A stretch of DNA of 64,000 nucleotides, taken from the NCBI GenBank assembly GCA_002286715.1, contig NSJX01000007.1, forward strand, positions 788,499 to 852,498, written 5' to 3'. Numbering within the stretch: position 1 is the stretch's first letter; every line of letters begins with the position of its first letter. The notes beneath the pieces are model-generated. The model had not been told where the DNA came from. It did not search any database and saw nothing but the letters and a program-made list of their open reading frames with translations. The translations under genes and the position numbers were made by a program. Source of the DNA: Dentipellis sp. KUC8613. Taxonomy: Eukaryota > Basidiomycota > Agaricomycetes > Russulales > Hericiaceae. This document shows positions 47,939 to 59,500 of this stretch, one piece after another.

Positions 47939-50034
47939 TCATGTCTGGAGAGCTGCTGCTAGTACGGGTACAGGCACAGGCTCCATGTCGTCGTCGTCGT
48001 CGCTATCGTCATCGTCGTCCTCCATAGATCTCACATCCTGATGCGCACTCTCGCTCGGAAGCGCGTGATGCATCGCGACATCAATATCCATCCCGGCGTC
48101 CTGAAGATCGTCCTCCAATGTGTCCTCCGCAATCTCCGCTAGCTGCGCGGCAAGGAGCGCTAGTTGCGCTTGCAGCGACGCGCGGTCTTCCGTTGACAGA
48201 ATGACAGGAGGTTGTGAAGGGTTCGCAGACGCCGTCACGCTCTGCTCAATTGCAGCGCGACTCGAAAAGTCCACGCCACGCGCCGCGAACACAGGGGGCG
48301 GTGGCGCCGTCGAAGAGGCTTTTGGCTGATTGACAATCACCGCGTGGTCGTTGTTTGCCGCTGTCGCGTCTGGACCTGAATCTTGAAGGAATGACCCGAA
48401 GTTGATCGCCTTTAAGATATTCTGAGCGGCAACCCAAGCATCGCTGCCTTCGCCAACATCCTCCTCTCCAGCGTTGTTTTGGCTCGTTGTGTCGTGTACC
48501 TGTATCGGAATTGCGGGCGCCGCAGCCGATACGGATGAGGCTTCTGCTGTTGGTACAATTGACGGAGCAGTCTTCGCAGGAGCAGGCGGAGGGGGTCGGT
48601 AGGGCGTGAAAGGTGGAAAGCCGGGTGGACGTGAGTACGGATAAGGGTAGTTTGGATAAGGTGGTTGCCCGGGAGCCCCATTCGGTACGGGAGAACCGGC
48701 GTGCATATGATGACTGTGCTGGAGTGGAGCGTGTGTGAATGGAGAAGATAGCGGAGGAGGCTGTTGTCCGAGCGTTGTCTGATTCATGGTTTGTGGACGC
48801 CGCGTGGTCCTCCTTGTCGGCTGGATCGCCAGTTAGAGTCGTAAGTCATAAACCCAATAGAAATACAAACGAACCGGTCCGCCTTCCCAATTGACATTGA
48901 GTCGGTACTTCCCCGCTTCACTCTTTTCTAATCGACCTTTCTTGTACGCCTTCTGCAGCGCCTGACTGGCAGACGGGCGGAAATTTGTCTGTAGGGGATA
49001 GTGCGATGCCATCCATGAAAACAGCGCCTTCGGAGCGCAGCCCTCAGGATCGTCAAGGTCACCGAGCGCCTCGACAATCATGTCTTCGTAGCTTGGTAGG
49101 TCATCCGCTGACATAACATTGGGATCGGGAGGAATTTGCATGGGGTGGCGCGCGAGTGGCGCAGATGTGAAGGGGGAACCGGACGGTTGCGGGTTTGGTG
49201 GCGGCGGATAAGGGTGATGCGGGTGTGAGCCCGGGTACGGGTGGTATGGATAAGGGGGGTTGTGCCCAGGATACTGCGCAGCATAGTTGGGCGGTGGCGG
49301 AGGTGGGGGATAATACGCTGCATGAGGGTACGCAGACTGGTGTGGCTGGGTGAAGCCATAAGGTGCATGCGGATACGGTCCCTGTATCGAAGGCGCAAGA
49401 GTGGAGGTAGATGGCGTGGGAGGTATCGGTGGTTGGGCAGGAGGTAACTGCGAGACCTGTGTTGTCTGCGCTTTCTCAGGATCCTCTCTGGACGGTCCAG
49501 CCTGCGGGGCGGGAGTCCCCTGATGGCTGTTGATGAGGGAGGCGATGGTTTGAGGCTGAGTGGACGCAGGCCGAGATGACGTTGGTGGAGGCTCTGTGAG
49601 CGAGGCCATCGGCGGCGGCTCTGATGCATCCTTGCTGTGTGAAGCAGAAGCCTGCTGTCCATGTGGATAAGGAGATGCATTGCGATCTCCTGCAGGAGTA
49701 GCCGGGTGCGGCAACTGTGCTTGTAACGCAGCGATAGCAGCCTGCAAATCTGCAGGCCATAGTGTGCTTTTCACATGCGGAGGTATATAGCCATCCAATG
49801 TTAGACATAGGTCGACGACCTGCGCAGGAGGGAGTGCATTTAGGTAGGCCCTTTTGAGAGTATGCTCCGCATCGGCTGCAAAGAGAAAAAGGGTGCCGTA
49901 AAGTCATTATCGCAGCTCAAACAATCTCACAAGAACATCAAGTAGCTACCTGGCGGGTTAGATGCCTGTACATTCGTCTGCTGTATATTCGATAATGGGG
50001 GGTGGCTAGTAGAGGGGGCGGTTGTCGTATGCAT
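47939..50034 (-). CDS. Proline-rich protein with linker histone H1/H5 domain
   Basis: About 680 aa. The start at 50034 begins MHTTTAPSTSHPPLSNIQQ; the second exon continues DAEHTLKRAYLNALPPAQVV and DGYIPPHVKSTLW. A long Pro/Ser/Tyr/His-rich region follows (YYPPPPPPPNYAAQYPGHN). Around residue 290-370 is a winged-helix H15 domain: LPSYEDMIVEALGDLDDPEG, APKALFSWMASHYPL, SASQALQKAYKKGRLEKSE and GKYRLN. An in-frame intron near 48840-48880 leads to a second proline-rich region and an Ala/Gln coiled segment (LQAQLALLAAQLAEIAEDTL). It ends with an Asp-rich block (MEDDDDDSDDDDDMEP). It is not a canonical H1, which is Lys-rich; a chromatin or transcription role is likely. The domain is recognised from its pattern. 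Confidence 0.82.
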
Positions 50035-50411
50035 TGTTCAGCTGCACAGTTTTTCATGACAAGGTTCGTATTCAAACTCCTTTCAGCCACTCCTCAGCAT
50101 CTCGCGCGCGTCCCCTGCGCCCTTGGACTTTCGTCATCGATGGTCGAAACCTCAGATTTACTGACTTCAATTGTGCACCAGACCAGAGGTTCAAAGCATT
50201 CTATAGATGATAGCAGATTGTCTACAGTATAGCGAAGCGCTCTACGTATCGCTCGCGAATATGTATTTTGTGTCGCGTCGGTCTATGATGTGACGCTTCA
50301 ATACACTAACGCTACCGAGCGACCTCAGCATCAATAACTGCCACGCTCTCTGGACAGCAACAATGCCGCAGACTCCTGAGTGCATTCGCTATGCAAGCTG
50401 GGATGCAAAGT
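50035..50411. other. Intergenic region
   Basis: About 380 bp containing the promoter of the linker-histone-domain gene and the 3' flank of the next minus-strand gene. Nothing else seen. Confidence 0.4.
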
Positions 50412-50921
50412 TCAAGCTGCCTCGGCCGTAGAGGATGGTGTTTCAGCTACTGTAGCTTCGGTCGACGGCTGCTCAATTGAGGTGGAGGGGAAGAATGCAG
50501 CTTTCTGTCTAGCTACCCATCGTCGGGGCTTTGGGCAAACACGTAAAGAATCAAACACACGATCCGCAACGGAGAGCCGAACGCGACGGAAGACGTACCG
50601 GGACGAAGACGTGATCATCCTCCCCGAAATCCGCAAAGAACACTCCGTAAATCAGAGCGGCTGAAGACGCATTCCGATGAGCGGTCAGCTGGCTTGGTAC
50701 TGTGATGCGGACGCACTTGGTATCAACAGGTATCTCAGGCCTATCGTCAATCTATACACCCACAGCGGGCGCGGGTCGTCCGGCGAAAGCTGTACGGCAG
50801 GCGCTGCCTTGCTCGAAATCGCGGGCTTCATTTGACTTGCACCAACTTGCTTTTGCGAGGCGAAACGCACATTCTGGCCAGTGATGCGGGTTGTCAGTCT
50901 GGAGGAAGCATAGCGGAACAT
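50412..50921 (-). CDS. Small putative mitochondrial protein
   Basis: About 130 aa in three exons; not identified. The start at 50921 gives MFRYASSRLTTRITGQNVRF, an Arg/Ser/Thr-rich, acid-free N-terminus typical of a mitochondrial presequence; an earlier in-frame ATG (51026) is possible but adds a basic stretch of other character. The core reads RPLWVYRLTIGLRYLLIP, then TALIYGVFFADFGEDDHVFV after an intron that keeps frame. The C-terminus is low complexity (STEATVAETPSSTAEAA). The core has the look of a conserved inner-membrane or matrix protein with one hydrophobic segment. The upstream neighbour (aldolase, plus strand) is divergent. Confidence 0.65.
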
Positions 50922-51427
50922 TGAGCTCCTCTGGACCGCCGGCAGGAAGAGACCAGTGTAAGGAGCGGAGAGGCGGAAACCACAATTTAGGGCTTCTGAT
51001 CTCTTTCGGAGCCCCGTTTTGCGCAACGCTTGTTACTAACGTTGTCCATCTGACCGACTTCCTTGGCAAGTCACTATTCAAGTCTACATGGAATTTTGTA
51101 GGTGTGGGGGTATAGAGTGGATGGAATTTACGACGGAATAGAGGTGAGAGTTCTAGGGGAACCTCTAAATCCAGTTCTGAGGTAAACGAAGAGGCCGCAG
51201 TGAGTCCACAGACTCCATGTCACCTAATTTACCTCGAGCTTCTCCCACTTCAGGCGGTTGACTCCATGGTCATGAGAACGGTGACGTTCCAAGGTGATGT
51301 TCACCTGATATAGCTGTTACACTGCAGCTCGAAACGTATAAAAGGATGCCCTGTCTCTGCCAGAGTTGATTGTCGCGATACTCACCTGCATCGTATCCTC
51401 GACTTCTCTATTGGAACGTAAGTGATC
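50922..51427. promoter_or_regulatory. Divergent promoter region with a TATA box for the aldolase gene
   Basis: About 500 bp between two divergent genes. TATAAAA at 51338-51344 lies 84 bp before the aldolase ATG and is a good plus-strand TATA box. No obvious element was seen for the minus-strand gene. Confidence 0.5.
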
Positions 51428-52748
51428 ATGTCTGATCTCAACGCTACAGCTACCCCGGGCTATACCTTCTCGACCAATGCAAATGGTCACGTCGAGACGT
51501 CGTATCTCTATCCCCACCATGACACCTCCGTCGCCCAGGAGTTGATCGCTAACGCGACTGCTCTCGTCAACCCCCGTGGAAAGGGTATCTATGCCACGGA
51601 CGAGACCGCCGCTGGCATCGAAGCTAGGCTTGTTGCAGCTGCTGGTGCGGAAGGGAAGGACAAATCCTATACCGAGGACGAGAAGCGCGAGAGGAGACGG
51701 AAATGGAGGGCCAGCCTCTACGAGACTCTGCCCACAGGTGAGAATGGCTTCGTCATGAACCATCATCTTCGCATGCTCACCGTTGCTTCATCAGACTACA
51801 TCTCGGGTGTCATCCTGTACTCGGAAACCCTCATCGATTTCCAGCTCGCGCCGCTTTTGAGTGCGCGCGGAATCATCCCGGGCGTGCGCGCCGACACCGA
51901 CTCGCACCCGCTGCCCGTCTCGCCCGCCGAGCCTGCGACCCAGGGACTCGACGACCTTCTCCCACGTCTGCAAGCCGCCCGCGCCGCAGGCGCGCGTTTC
52001 ACGAAGTGGCGCGCCCCCATCCTCTGCACCGCGTCCACGTACCCGACGCAGCCAGCGCTGGAGGTGCAGGCCGAAAGCCTCGCGCGCTTCGCGGCCATCA
52101 GCCAGCAGGCGGGGCTCGTCCCCATCGTGGAGCCCGACGTCGACTTTTCTGGCGACGCGGATTTGCAGCGGAGCGTCGAGGTGCACGTCAAGATCATTAG
52201 CTTGATCTACGCCCGTTGCCTCGCGTACGGTGTTCTGCTGGAAGGTGAGGGTGGTCTGTCAACGCAACAGGAATGAATGCTCAAGCGATGTGTTTCTAGG
52301 GTCCTTGATCAAGCCGTCTTTCGCTCAGCCCGGGCTGCAGCATCCCTCGCGTCAGACGACGAGTGCCAAAGAGATCGCGTTGGCGACCGCTACTGTCCTC
52401 GCGCGGACCGTTCCAATCGGGGTTGCAGGCGTTGTGTTCCTTTCTGGTATGTCCATCTATGTTGATCATCGGATGCACTACGGAATGGCTGCTCACCTCG
52501 GATTGTTAGGCGGCCTCTCCGATTCCGACGCCGCTCTATACCTGCACGAGATCAACCAGGTCAAGAACACCGCCCTGCCCCCCTCGGCTCTCACGCGCCT
52601 GCCGCCGCTCACTTTCTCGTTCGGACGAGGCCTGCAGGGGGATGCCATGCAGAAGTGGGTTCTAGGCGACGAGGAGGGTGCCAGGCGCGCCTTCGAAGAG
52701 CGGGCCAAGATCTGCTGGAGCGCGGCGAAGGGAGAATTGGCGATATAG
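51428..52748 (+). CDS. Class I fructose-bisphosphate aldolase
   Basis: Schiff-base (class I) aldolase of about 380 aa, cleaving fructose-1,6-bisphosphate into triose phosphates in the cytosol. Visible family blocks: GKGIYATDETAAGIEARL (substrate loop Asp), SGVILYSETLIDFQ, FTKWRAPI (active-site Lys and Arg), VPIVEPDVDF (Glu), VLLEGSLIKPSF (the Schiff-base Lys), VAGVVFLSGG and TFSFGRGLQ (phosphate-binding Arg). All residues expected for catalysis are present, although GIYATDE departs from the animal GILAADE pattern. Three introns join in frame, one splitting the codon just before SLIKP. The start at 51428 gives MSDLNATATPGYTF. Most fungi rely on the unrelated zinc-dependent class II enzyme, so this gene is unusual. 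It lacks the C-terminal tyrosine of vertebrate aldolases and ends ELAI. Confidence 0.88.
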
Positions 52749-52947
52749 AAAGGAAAGGCTCTCGGCAGAATGACTTGGTTCGTGTAAACTTAGAATTGTG
52801 AGCCTAGAAGTAGAATGCTCTTCAGTCAGCTTCAGCAATTGCAAAGGACTTGGAATGACGGGAGATGCGACTGGTGATACATTCGGTTTTTGTGGGTATT
52901 GTACAAGCACTTCTACCGATTATTCTTTGTCTTCAGGGGTAAGGAAA

Positions 52948-53806
52948 TCAAGGAGAAAGTCTCTCTATCTTCCACTCCGGAGACTCCTCAGTGCCATCTA
53001 TGCGAAGGTATCGCACTCTATCATGAAGGCGAGACGGCTTGCCGGCCCAGAATTCTATCTCACTGCACCGACTCCATTAGTGTGGAAAAGACGAAAAACT
53101 ATTTTGACACTTACGTCGGGATGATTCTCCAGCCTCCCCAGAAATCAGGGATCGGGATGTCCTTGTCCTCATCTCCTTCATGCACGCCGAAACGCTCCTC
53201 CACGTCCTTGAACTGGCGATGCAGCTCGTCCTCGCCAACGACGCTGCTCTGCTTGCTCGCCCAAGCGCCAATCCGGCTGCCCAACGGCCGGCTGCGGTAG
53301 TACGCCTCGCTGTCCTCCCTGCTCACTTTTTCCGCCTTGCCGAGGACGCGCACCTGCCGGTGCACCTGCTGCCAGTAGAAGACCAGCGACGCATTCGGGT
53401 TCTCGGAGAGCTCGCGGGACTTGCGCGACTCGTAGTTCGTGTAGAAGACGAAGCCGCGGGTGTCAAGCTGCTTGAACAGCACAGTGCGGGAGGAGGGAAT
53501 CCCGGACGCGGTCGCCGTGGACAGTGTCATCGCCTCGGGCTCATGGACCTGATCTTTTATGGACTTGAACCAGGCGCGAAATTGGTCGAGGGGGTTCGGG
53601 TGGACGGTCGTCGGGGACAGTTCGTCGGAGGTGTCGTATTGCTGGTGACGGGTCACCTTGATCTTGTCGGCCTCTTCCTGCACGTATGAGTCCATGGCGT
53701 CCATTTTGAGAGCGTTGAGGTGGTGAAGGCGATGGTGGGCGGATGATAAGCGTGCTCGAACCAGCGGCGCTGTGACTCGAGATGATCGCAGGCTGAAATA
53801 GGCCAT
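52948..53806 (-). CDS. PDX3: Pyridoxamine 5'-phosphate oxidase
   Basis: FMN enzyme making pyridoxal 5'-phosphate from pyridoxine or pyridoxamine phosphate. The start at 53806 gives [20 protein letters not shown], which resembles a mitochondrial presequence; an earlier ATG (53899) adds a glycine/proline-rich segment, and a later one (MDAMDSYV) would give a cytosolic form. The core shows [61 protein letters not shown] and [17 protein letters not shown] final exon after an intron of about 50 nt encodes [18 protein letters not shown] and ends IERLSP, the canonical PNPO terminus. All FMN- and PLP-binding blocks are present. Confidence 0.93.
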
Positions 53807-53943
53807 CCGCCTCGCAGTGTACACTTGTAATGTCGGATCGGCCAAAAGCTTGACAATCAGCAGGCTTGGTCCAGCCCTTGGTCCAGGCCCTTCTTGCACT
53901 CAACTGGCCCGTCAATTAGTATACGGCGCGCGGTACTAGATAG

Positions 53944-54114
53944 TAGTCCTCCTCAATTATAACTTATTCCTCTCAACTTATTTCTGTGGCAAGGCAACGG
54001 GCGATCGAAAGCTGTGCTCTCCTGACGGCATTTGATGGCGCGAATACTGAAATGTGTGCGACGACGACTGCTGCTTTAGTTCTGAGTTTGAAATAAACGG
54101 AGGGTGGCGAAGCC
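53944..54114 (+). repeat. Left arm of a 171-bp inverted repeat at an assembly gap
   Basis: This segment reappears reversed at 54532-54702 with only two differences over 171 positions. It has no open frame with a recognisable product. The left arm ends exactly at the start of the run of unknown bases. Confidence 0.9.
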
Positions 54115-54454
54115 NNNNNNNNNNNNNNNNNNNNNNNNNNNNNNNNNNNNNNNNNNNNNNNNNNNNNNNNNNNNNNNNNNNNNNNNNNNNNNNNNNNNNN
54201 NNNNNNNNNNNNNNNNNNNNNNNNNNNNNNNNNNNNNNNNNNNNNNNNNNNNNNNNNNNNNNNNNNNNNNNNNNNNNNNNNNNNNNNNNNNNNNNNNNNN
54301 NNNNNNNNNNNNNNNNNNNNNNNNNNNNNNNNNNNNNNNNNNNNNNNNNNNNNNNNNNNNNNNNNNNNNNNNNNNNNNNNNNNNNNNNNNNNNNNNNNNN
54401 NNNNNNNNNNNNNNNNNNNNNNNNNNNNNNNNNNNNNNNNNNNNNNNNNNNNNN
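54115..54454. other. Assembly gap of 340 unknown bases
   Basis: Run of N. Immediately right of it (about 54455-54515) is a T-arm-like stretch (GGGTTCGACTCTCGCCC) that does not fold into a full tRNA with the visible bases. The true length and content of the gap are unknown. Confidence 0.95.
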
Positions 54455-54531
54455 AGCGGTTAGCGTGGCTTGTTCACTTTTTGAAGCTTCGGGTTCGACT
54501 CTCGCCCACTGCTTCCTTTTTTTCGCCCCTT

Positions 54532-54702
54532 GGCTTCGCCACCCTCCGTTTATTTCAAACTCAGAACTAAAGCAGCAGTCGTTGTCGCACACATTTCAGT
54601 ATTCACGCCATCAAATGCCGTCAGGAGAGCACAGCTTTCGATCGCCCGTTGCCTTGCCACAGAAATAAGTTGAGAGGAATAAGTTATAATTGAGGAGGAC
54701 TA
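54532..54702 (-). repeat. Right arm of the 171-bp inverted repeat
   Basis: Reverse complement of 53944-54114 with two mismatches, both CpG versus TpG/CpA transitions. The arms are separated by the gap plus about 77 known bases. Confidence 0.9.
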
Positions 54703-54841
54703 GTGCTAGAAACGATGATCATATCGTGAACTGACCGCACTTGAGTACAGATGCGGGTTGTTTTGCAGACTGTAAGAAGCGGGTTACGGGGTACTGACCC
54801 CCGAGTATGGTCGACAGTCACAAAGGCCATAACACGTACAC

Positions 54842-54948
54842 GGCTCAGTGGTCTAGTAGTATGATACTCGCTTCGGGTGCAGACCCGTCATGTGAAGAAA
54901 CACGTGATCAATTGTGAGTGGTCTCGGGTTCAATTCCCGACTGAGCCC
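54842..54948 (+). tRNA. tRNA-Pro (anticodon CGG) with a 35-nt intron
   Basis: The acceptor stem GGCTCAG pairs with CTGAGCC, followed by discriminator C. The D arm reads GGTCTAGTAGTATGATA. The anticodon stem CTCGC (54867-54871) pairs with GTGAG (54914-54918) with one G-U pair. The loop is TTCGGG plus T with the anticodon CGG at 54874-54876. The intron 54878-54912 sits after position 37, the canonical place. The T arm is TCGGG-TTCAATT-CCCGA. The mature tRNA would be 72 nt. The body matches eukaryotic tRNA-Pro closely. Confidence 0.95.
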
Positions 54949-56524
54949 TTTTGCACCCTCTGCTTTTTTTCTCGTCGAAAAACGGTTGCTTTGAAGAGGG
55001 AGAACAAGCTTTTCAGCAGGGAAGCCCGCGCGGCGCGACGCGCCACGTCGCGTCACGCGTCATGTGTCACGTACCTGACAGTCACGGTATGCGAGAGCGC
55101 TCAGCTTCACTCTCGACCTTTCATATACACTGGCTGGTACGTTCTGCTTTGCTGAATGTCTACTCAACATGTGTACAGTCAGCCGTTCATAGCCCTCTGA
55201 ACGAGGCATCGATGTTTTTCGTGGTTTTCCTCAAAGCTCGCCCACATGTTCGACGAAGTCGACGTCCCACCCTTCATGTTCACTTTGCACACGCGTATGT
55301 TCAACTTGTCTATGAAATATGGCGTTGATATTTGCGCCCTGTATTCAGGCCCGCCCGACAGAAGTGCCTGAGACGGCCTAGCCTTCGACTTCGATAATGG
55401 AAGGTACGGCTCGTTCCTAACTAAGCACTCGACAGACAACTTGACACCTCCGCCCCTTGTTGCAAGTAATCGCCTCTGTTGCTCTCCGAATCTCCGTCCC
55501 TGGCCAAAATCTTGGATTCGGGACGACATTCAGATCGGCAATGCCGACCCCTTCGACAGTATACAGCGAGGGCCCTCGGGCGATACCCGACCCACCAAGG
55601 TCATTGCCAATCCCCAGAAACGACCTCCGCGTGGAATATGACAGTCTGTGTGAACGAGGTTCGGTCAGAAGTCGACGCTCAGCATGGGTGAGTTGAATAT
55701 TGATGATTTTGAAGTGGTTGAGAGGCCCACGTAGCCATCCGAAGTTCCTGGAGATGTCAAGCAGAAATGTAGGGTATGCAAAAACCCTTCAAGCAACCAT
55801 ACCGACCGAGGGGGCTTCGTGTTTTCCGCTGAGCCGATGTCGGCTTTGCCTGAGCTGTGCAACTTGACACTGACGACGTAAAGTGCCGGCAGGCATTTTG
55901 TCCCGGTGCAGCCTGGGGGGGCGTGTGGTTTGCTAGTGTCGGTGGCAAGGGTTGGCGCAAAATCTGACCTATAGGAAGCAGGGAGGGTGCAGACTGCCGA
56001 CGACCGGCGGCGTCTGGATTAAAAAAACCCGGAGACCTGAGGTGGGGATACCCTCGCCGGGTTTTCGCATCACGTACGTGGAATGACAGATTGCGATAAG
56101 CTTGACGAACAGACCACCTGCTTCCCATGAGAACCTGTGGTTCGAAGGTAGCACAAGATGGATTCGACGCGTACGTACTACGCGAATGCAGGACGTGGGA
56201 GGGCGGGGGCCTCGTAGTTAACTATAGTCAAGATATAGCATGGGCTTTGGTTTGCAGGAGGAGGTCGGGCGAGATTAGCGTGGAATCGATGATCGCAGTG
56301 GACTCGATGAGGGGCAAGCGCTTTGACGTGCACCGGATAAGATGGGAAACGATCTGAGATAAATACACGCGTGGCTAGCACGACGGACCCCGTGCACCCC
56401 GCTCCCAAGCCCATGCTCGGCCTACTTACATCCTAACACCCGTCTTCTAGCTCTTCATCATCACCCTCTCCGTTTCCTCCTCCTCTCTCTGTTTCCTCCC
56501 CTCGTGCGCGAGTCGCATCCCAAC
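54949..56524. other. Intergenic region
   Basis: About 1.6 kb between the tRNA gene and the kelch/BTB gene. Short frames on both strands, none recognised. A terminator-like T run follows the tRNA (about 54964). The last 150 bp are C/T-rich and form the leader of the next gene. Confidence 0.4.
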
Positions 56525-59500
56525 ATGCACTCGGTCTCCGACCTGACCACTTTCTGTCGCAAGACAACCGGCGATGTCCCTCCCAAACTCGTCGTAAGTG
56601 GTCATAATGTTGCTCGTGCGCTTTTTTCGATTGACCTCTCTTCAATGTAGGGCGCGTCCACTACAGTTGTAGGCTCAAAGATGTATCTCTTTGTGAGTAA
56701 TGGCGATGACTTCGTGCAAGAACCACCTCGTTTACGCGTTGCAGGGTGGGCGTTTGGTCACGGAACGGAGGATGGTCTCGGATTTGTTCGTCTTCGACCT
56801 TGAGACCTTGAATTGGGAGCGAATAAATACACCTCCCGACGATGATCTTCCAGGGCCACGCTACTTTCACAGTGCTGATACCTGTAGGTCTTCCATCACC
56901 TCCCGTGTCTTCAGGTGTGCTGACCATTCCAGGGAACAACTATCTCATCATCTTCGGAGGCATGGGCGTCAAGCCTGACGCTGAGAATGCTGATGATCTC
57001 TGCGTTCTCAACGACGTTCGCTTCTATGACCTCTCAACGCGACGCTGGATGCCTTCTTCATGGTCACATCCCTTCGACAATCCCTCTATCCCCATGCCTA
57101 AAGCACGCTACGCTCACCTATCCTCGGTGTCCGGAGACCGCTTGTTTATTATTGGAGGTCAAGACCTGTCCAATGTCTGGCTGGACGACGTCTACGTCTA
57201 CGACTTGCATAACAGGGCATGGGTGCAAAGACGCGATTATCCCCGACATTGCGGGACCTATCGAAGTGTTGCTGTGGCAGCTAGCCTACGAGTACGGCTA
57301 CCACAAGAAGAGCTCAAAAACTCCAACGCCGGTCCATCCAAGCCTTTCTTTCGTGCCGACGCTGGTTCATCTTCTCCCTCGGCTATGACTTCGTCTGCAT
57401 CTCTCTCCCATCTGCCCTATTCTGCGCCAGCGACCGATGAATTTCCAAATGACATCTATCTTTACAGCAACTACAATGTAAGTTCATCTATCTCACTATG
57501 CGTCACGTGTCGCTCAGATTCCCGCAGTTTACGGACGTGAAACGAGAGCTGGAAGTATTTAGGCCTCTTCCCGGTAACGACTTCGAAATCAGTGACCAGT
57601 CGACATCCATGTCTGGGACCGCGTTCCCACCTGGACTTCGCTTCCCCACGGGCGCGATACTTGGCACCCATCTGATCATCGCGGGTACTTACCTTGCCCA
57701 CAGTTTCCAGTCCTTCTCCGTCTGGGCTCTCGATCTCATCAACATGACATGGTCCCGAGTCGACCCCGGAAGCACCCTTTCCTCCGGCTCCTGGTTCAGA
57801 AGCTGTCTCTGGGCCGACGCCAACAAGTTTCTGATATTCGGAAATCGCAATGGCAACCTCGTCGATGACTACAATCGCCGTCTGTTGAGCTGGGATCATG
57901 TCGCCGTCATTGACTTGGAGGCATTCGGCATTTACCAGCCACCGCGGCTGGAGTTGGGCATCCGAATGCAAGAGATGGGGCTGGCTGCACTGGAAGAGGG
58001 CGTTCTAGCGGACTTCGAGATCATTTGCGACGACGATCGCCGAGTGCCATGCTCTCGCAAAGTCCTCGAAGACCGTTGGCCTTGGTTCAAGGAACAGAGG
58101 AAACGTTTTCTGCAGTCTGCCGCTCGGGCTCTCGATACCCTCCCGTTATCTTCAAGCAATATTCCCCTTCCCGAAGCTCCTGGTCAGGTAGACTCAGAGC
58201 CTCGACCTGATCCACGCTTGACTCCTCGTGCACTCCTTCTCACGGAACCATACCCCATCACGCTGGCGCTAGTGCAATATTTCTATTCGCTAGCACTTAT
58301 TACCCCCTTGCAACACGCGCCTGCAGTGCTGAGTGCACTGCTAGTGCTGTCGACGAATTATGAACTCCCTCACTTACAATCACTTGTCAAACACGCTATG
58401 CATCGAGCATTGTCAAATTCCACCTCTGTTGGTGTATATGAAGTTGCAACACTCTGTAGTTGTCGAAGCCTGCAAATTCGGTAAGCTTTCCTTTGTCATA
58501 GTTCAGTCGGCAAAAGTTTCTGATGCTGTCGGTCTCCAGTGCCCTTAAAACCGTGATGGTAAAGTGCCTGTCGATCCCTCCGTGTGACGCTCGGACTAAC
58601 TCGCGGGTTGTTAGTTGTACAACCAGAAAAGACCTGCACGAACCCGGCAAGGTAAAGATGGCGGTAGTGGCAGCGGCGGTCGTACCCCTGACCAGGGCGC
58701 CGGCAGTGGAAGTGGGGGAGGGGGAGGTGCTGGAAAACCTAGTGAGCCTCCTGCAACTGCCCGCCCACGTGGGATGTCGGATGCTTGGATGCGTCCCAGC
58801 GGCGCCGCAGACGGAAAAAGTCATGCGCACGTGCACGCCACAAGGGGCTTTGCTGGCACAGATGGTAGGCTGCCGATGATGTCTGCTATATAACGTTGTA
58901 CTTGTGGTAATCTGAATCTGGATGCTCAGATCAACTATGGCCGGGTCAATCAGGTCCAGGTCCCTCGCCTATGCTCACGTCGCCATCATTACTCAAACCC
59001 GAGAGATCCTGGGGCGCGCTGTCGACAAATACAGATTTCGAAACAAGCGCCGTCGCCGAACTCCATTCCCCCACTGTGGTGAATGCGCAATCTCTGCTCG
59101 CCGTGCAAGAGAAAGATTCAATTCCCCTTGACGACGACTGCAATACCGGCAGATTACAAGTCGCTGATCAAACATCAAAAAGAACCGAGCACGGCCAGGC
59201 ATTGCAAGCTCACGTGCAGAACGACCCCATGCCGTCACCTCGCACCCTGCCGACGTCCTACGGCTGGTCCTCGGATTCTGAGCTCGACCACTTTGATGAC
59301 AGGAGCAGGCCCATTGATTCGTCCTTCAGCGGGCCATCATACCCGTCCATCCGGCTCACTCAACCTCTTAACACAAACTCTCACAGAGATTGCGATACCC
59401 CCTCTCTGACCTCCTCCACGTCCCGCAGCTCACTCTGCAGCTCCACACCAAGCCGACACTCCATCCAGTACAACTCCCCGCCTCTCACACCGCTGCTGAC

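Noticed and set aside
54455..54515. A tRNA gene fragment right of the gap
   Set aside because: It has a T-loop-like motif, but no anticodon stem can be formed from the visible bases, and the 5' half lies in unknown sequence.
54054..54668. Long open frames across the gap on both strands
   Set aside because: They are artefacts of unknown bases being read as open sequence.
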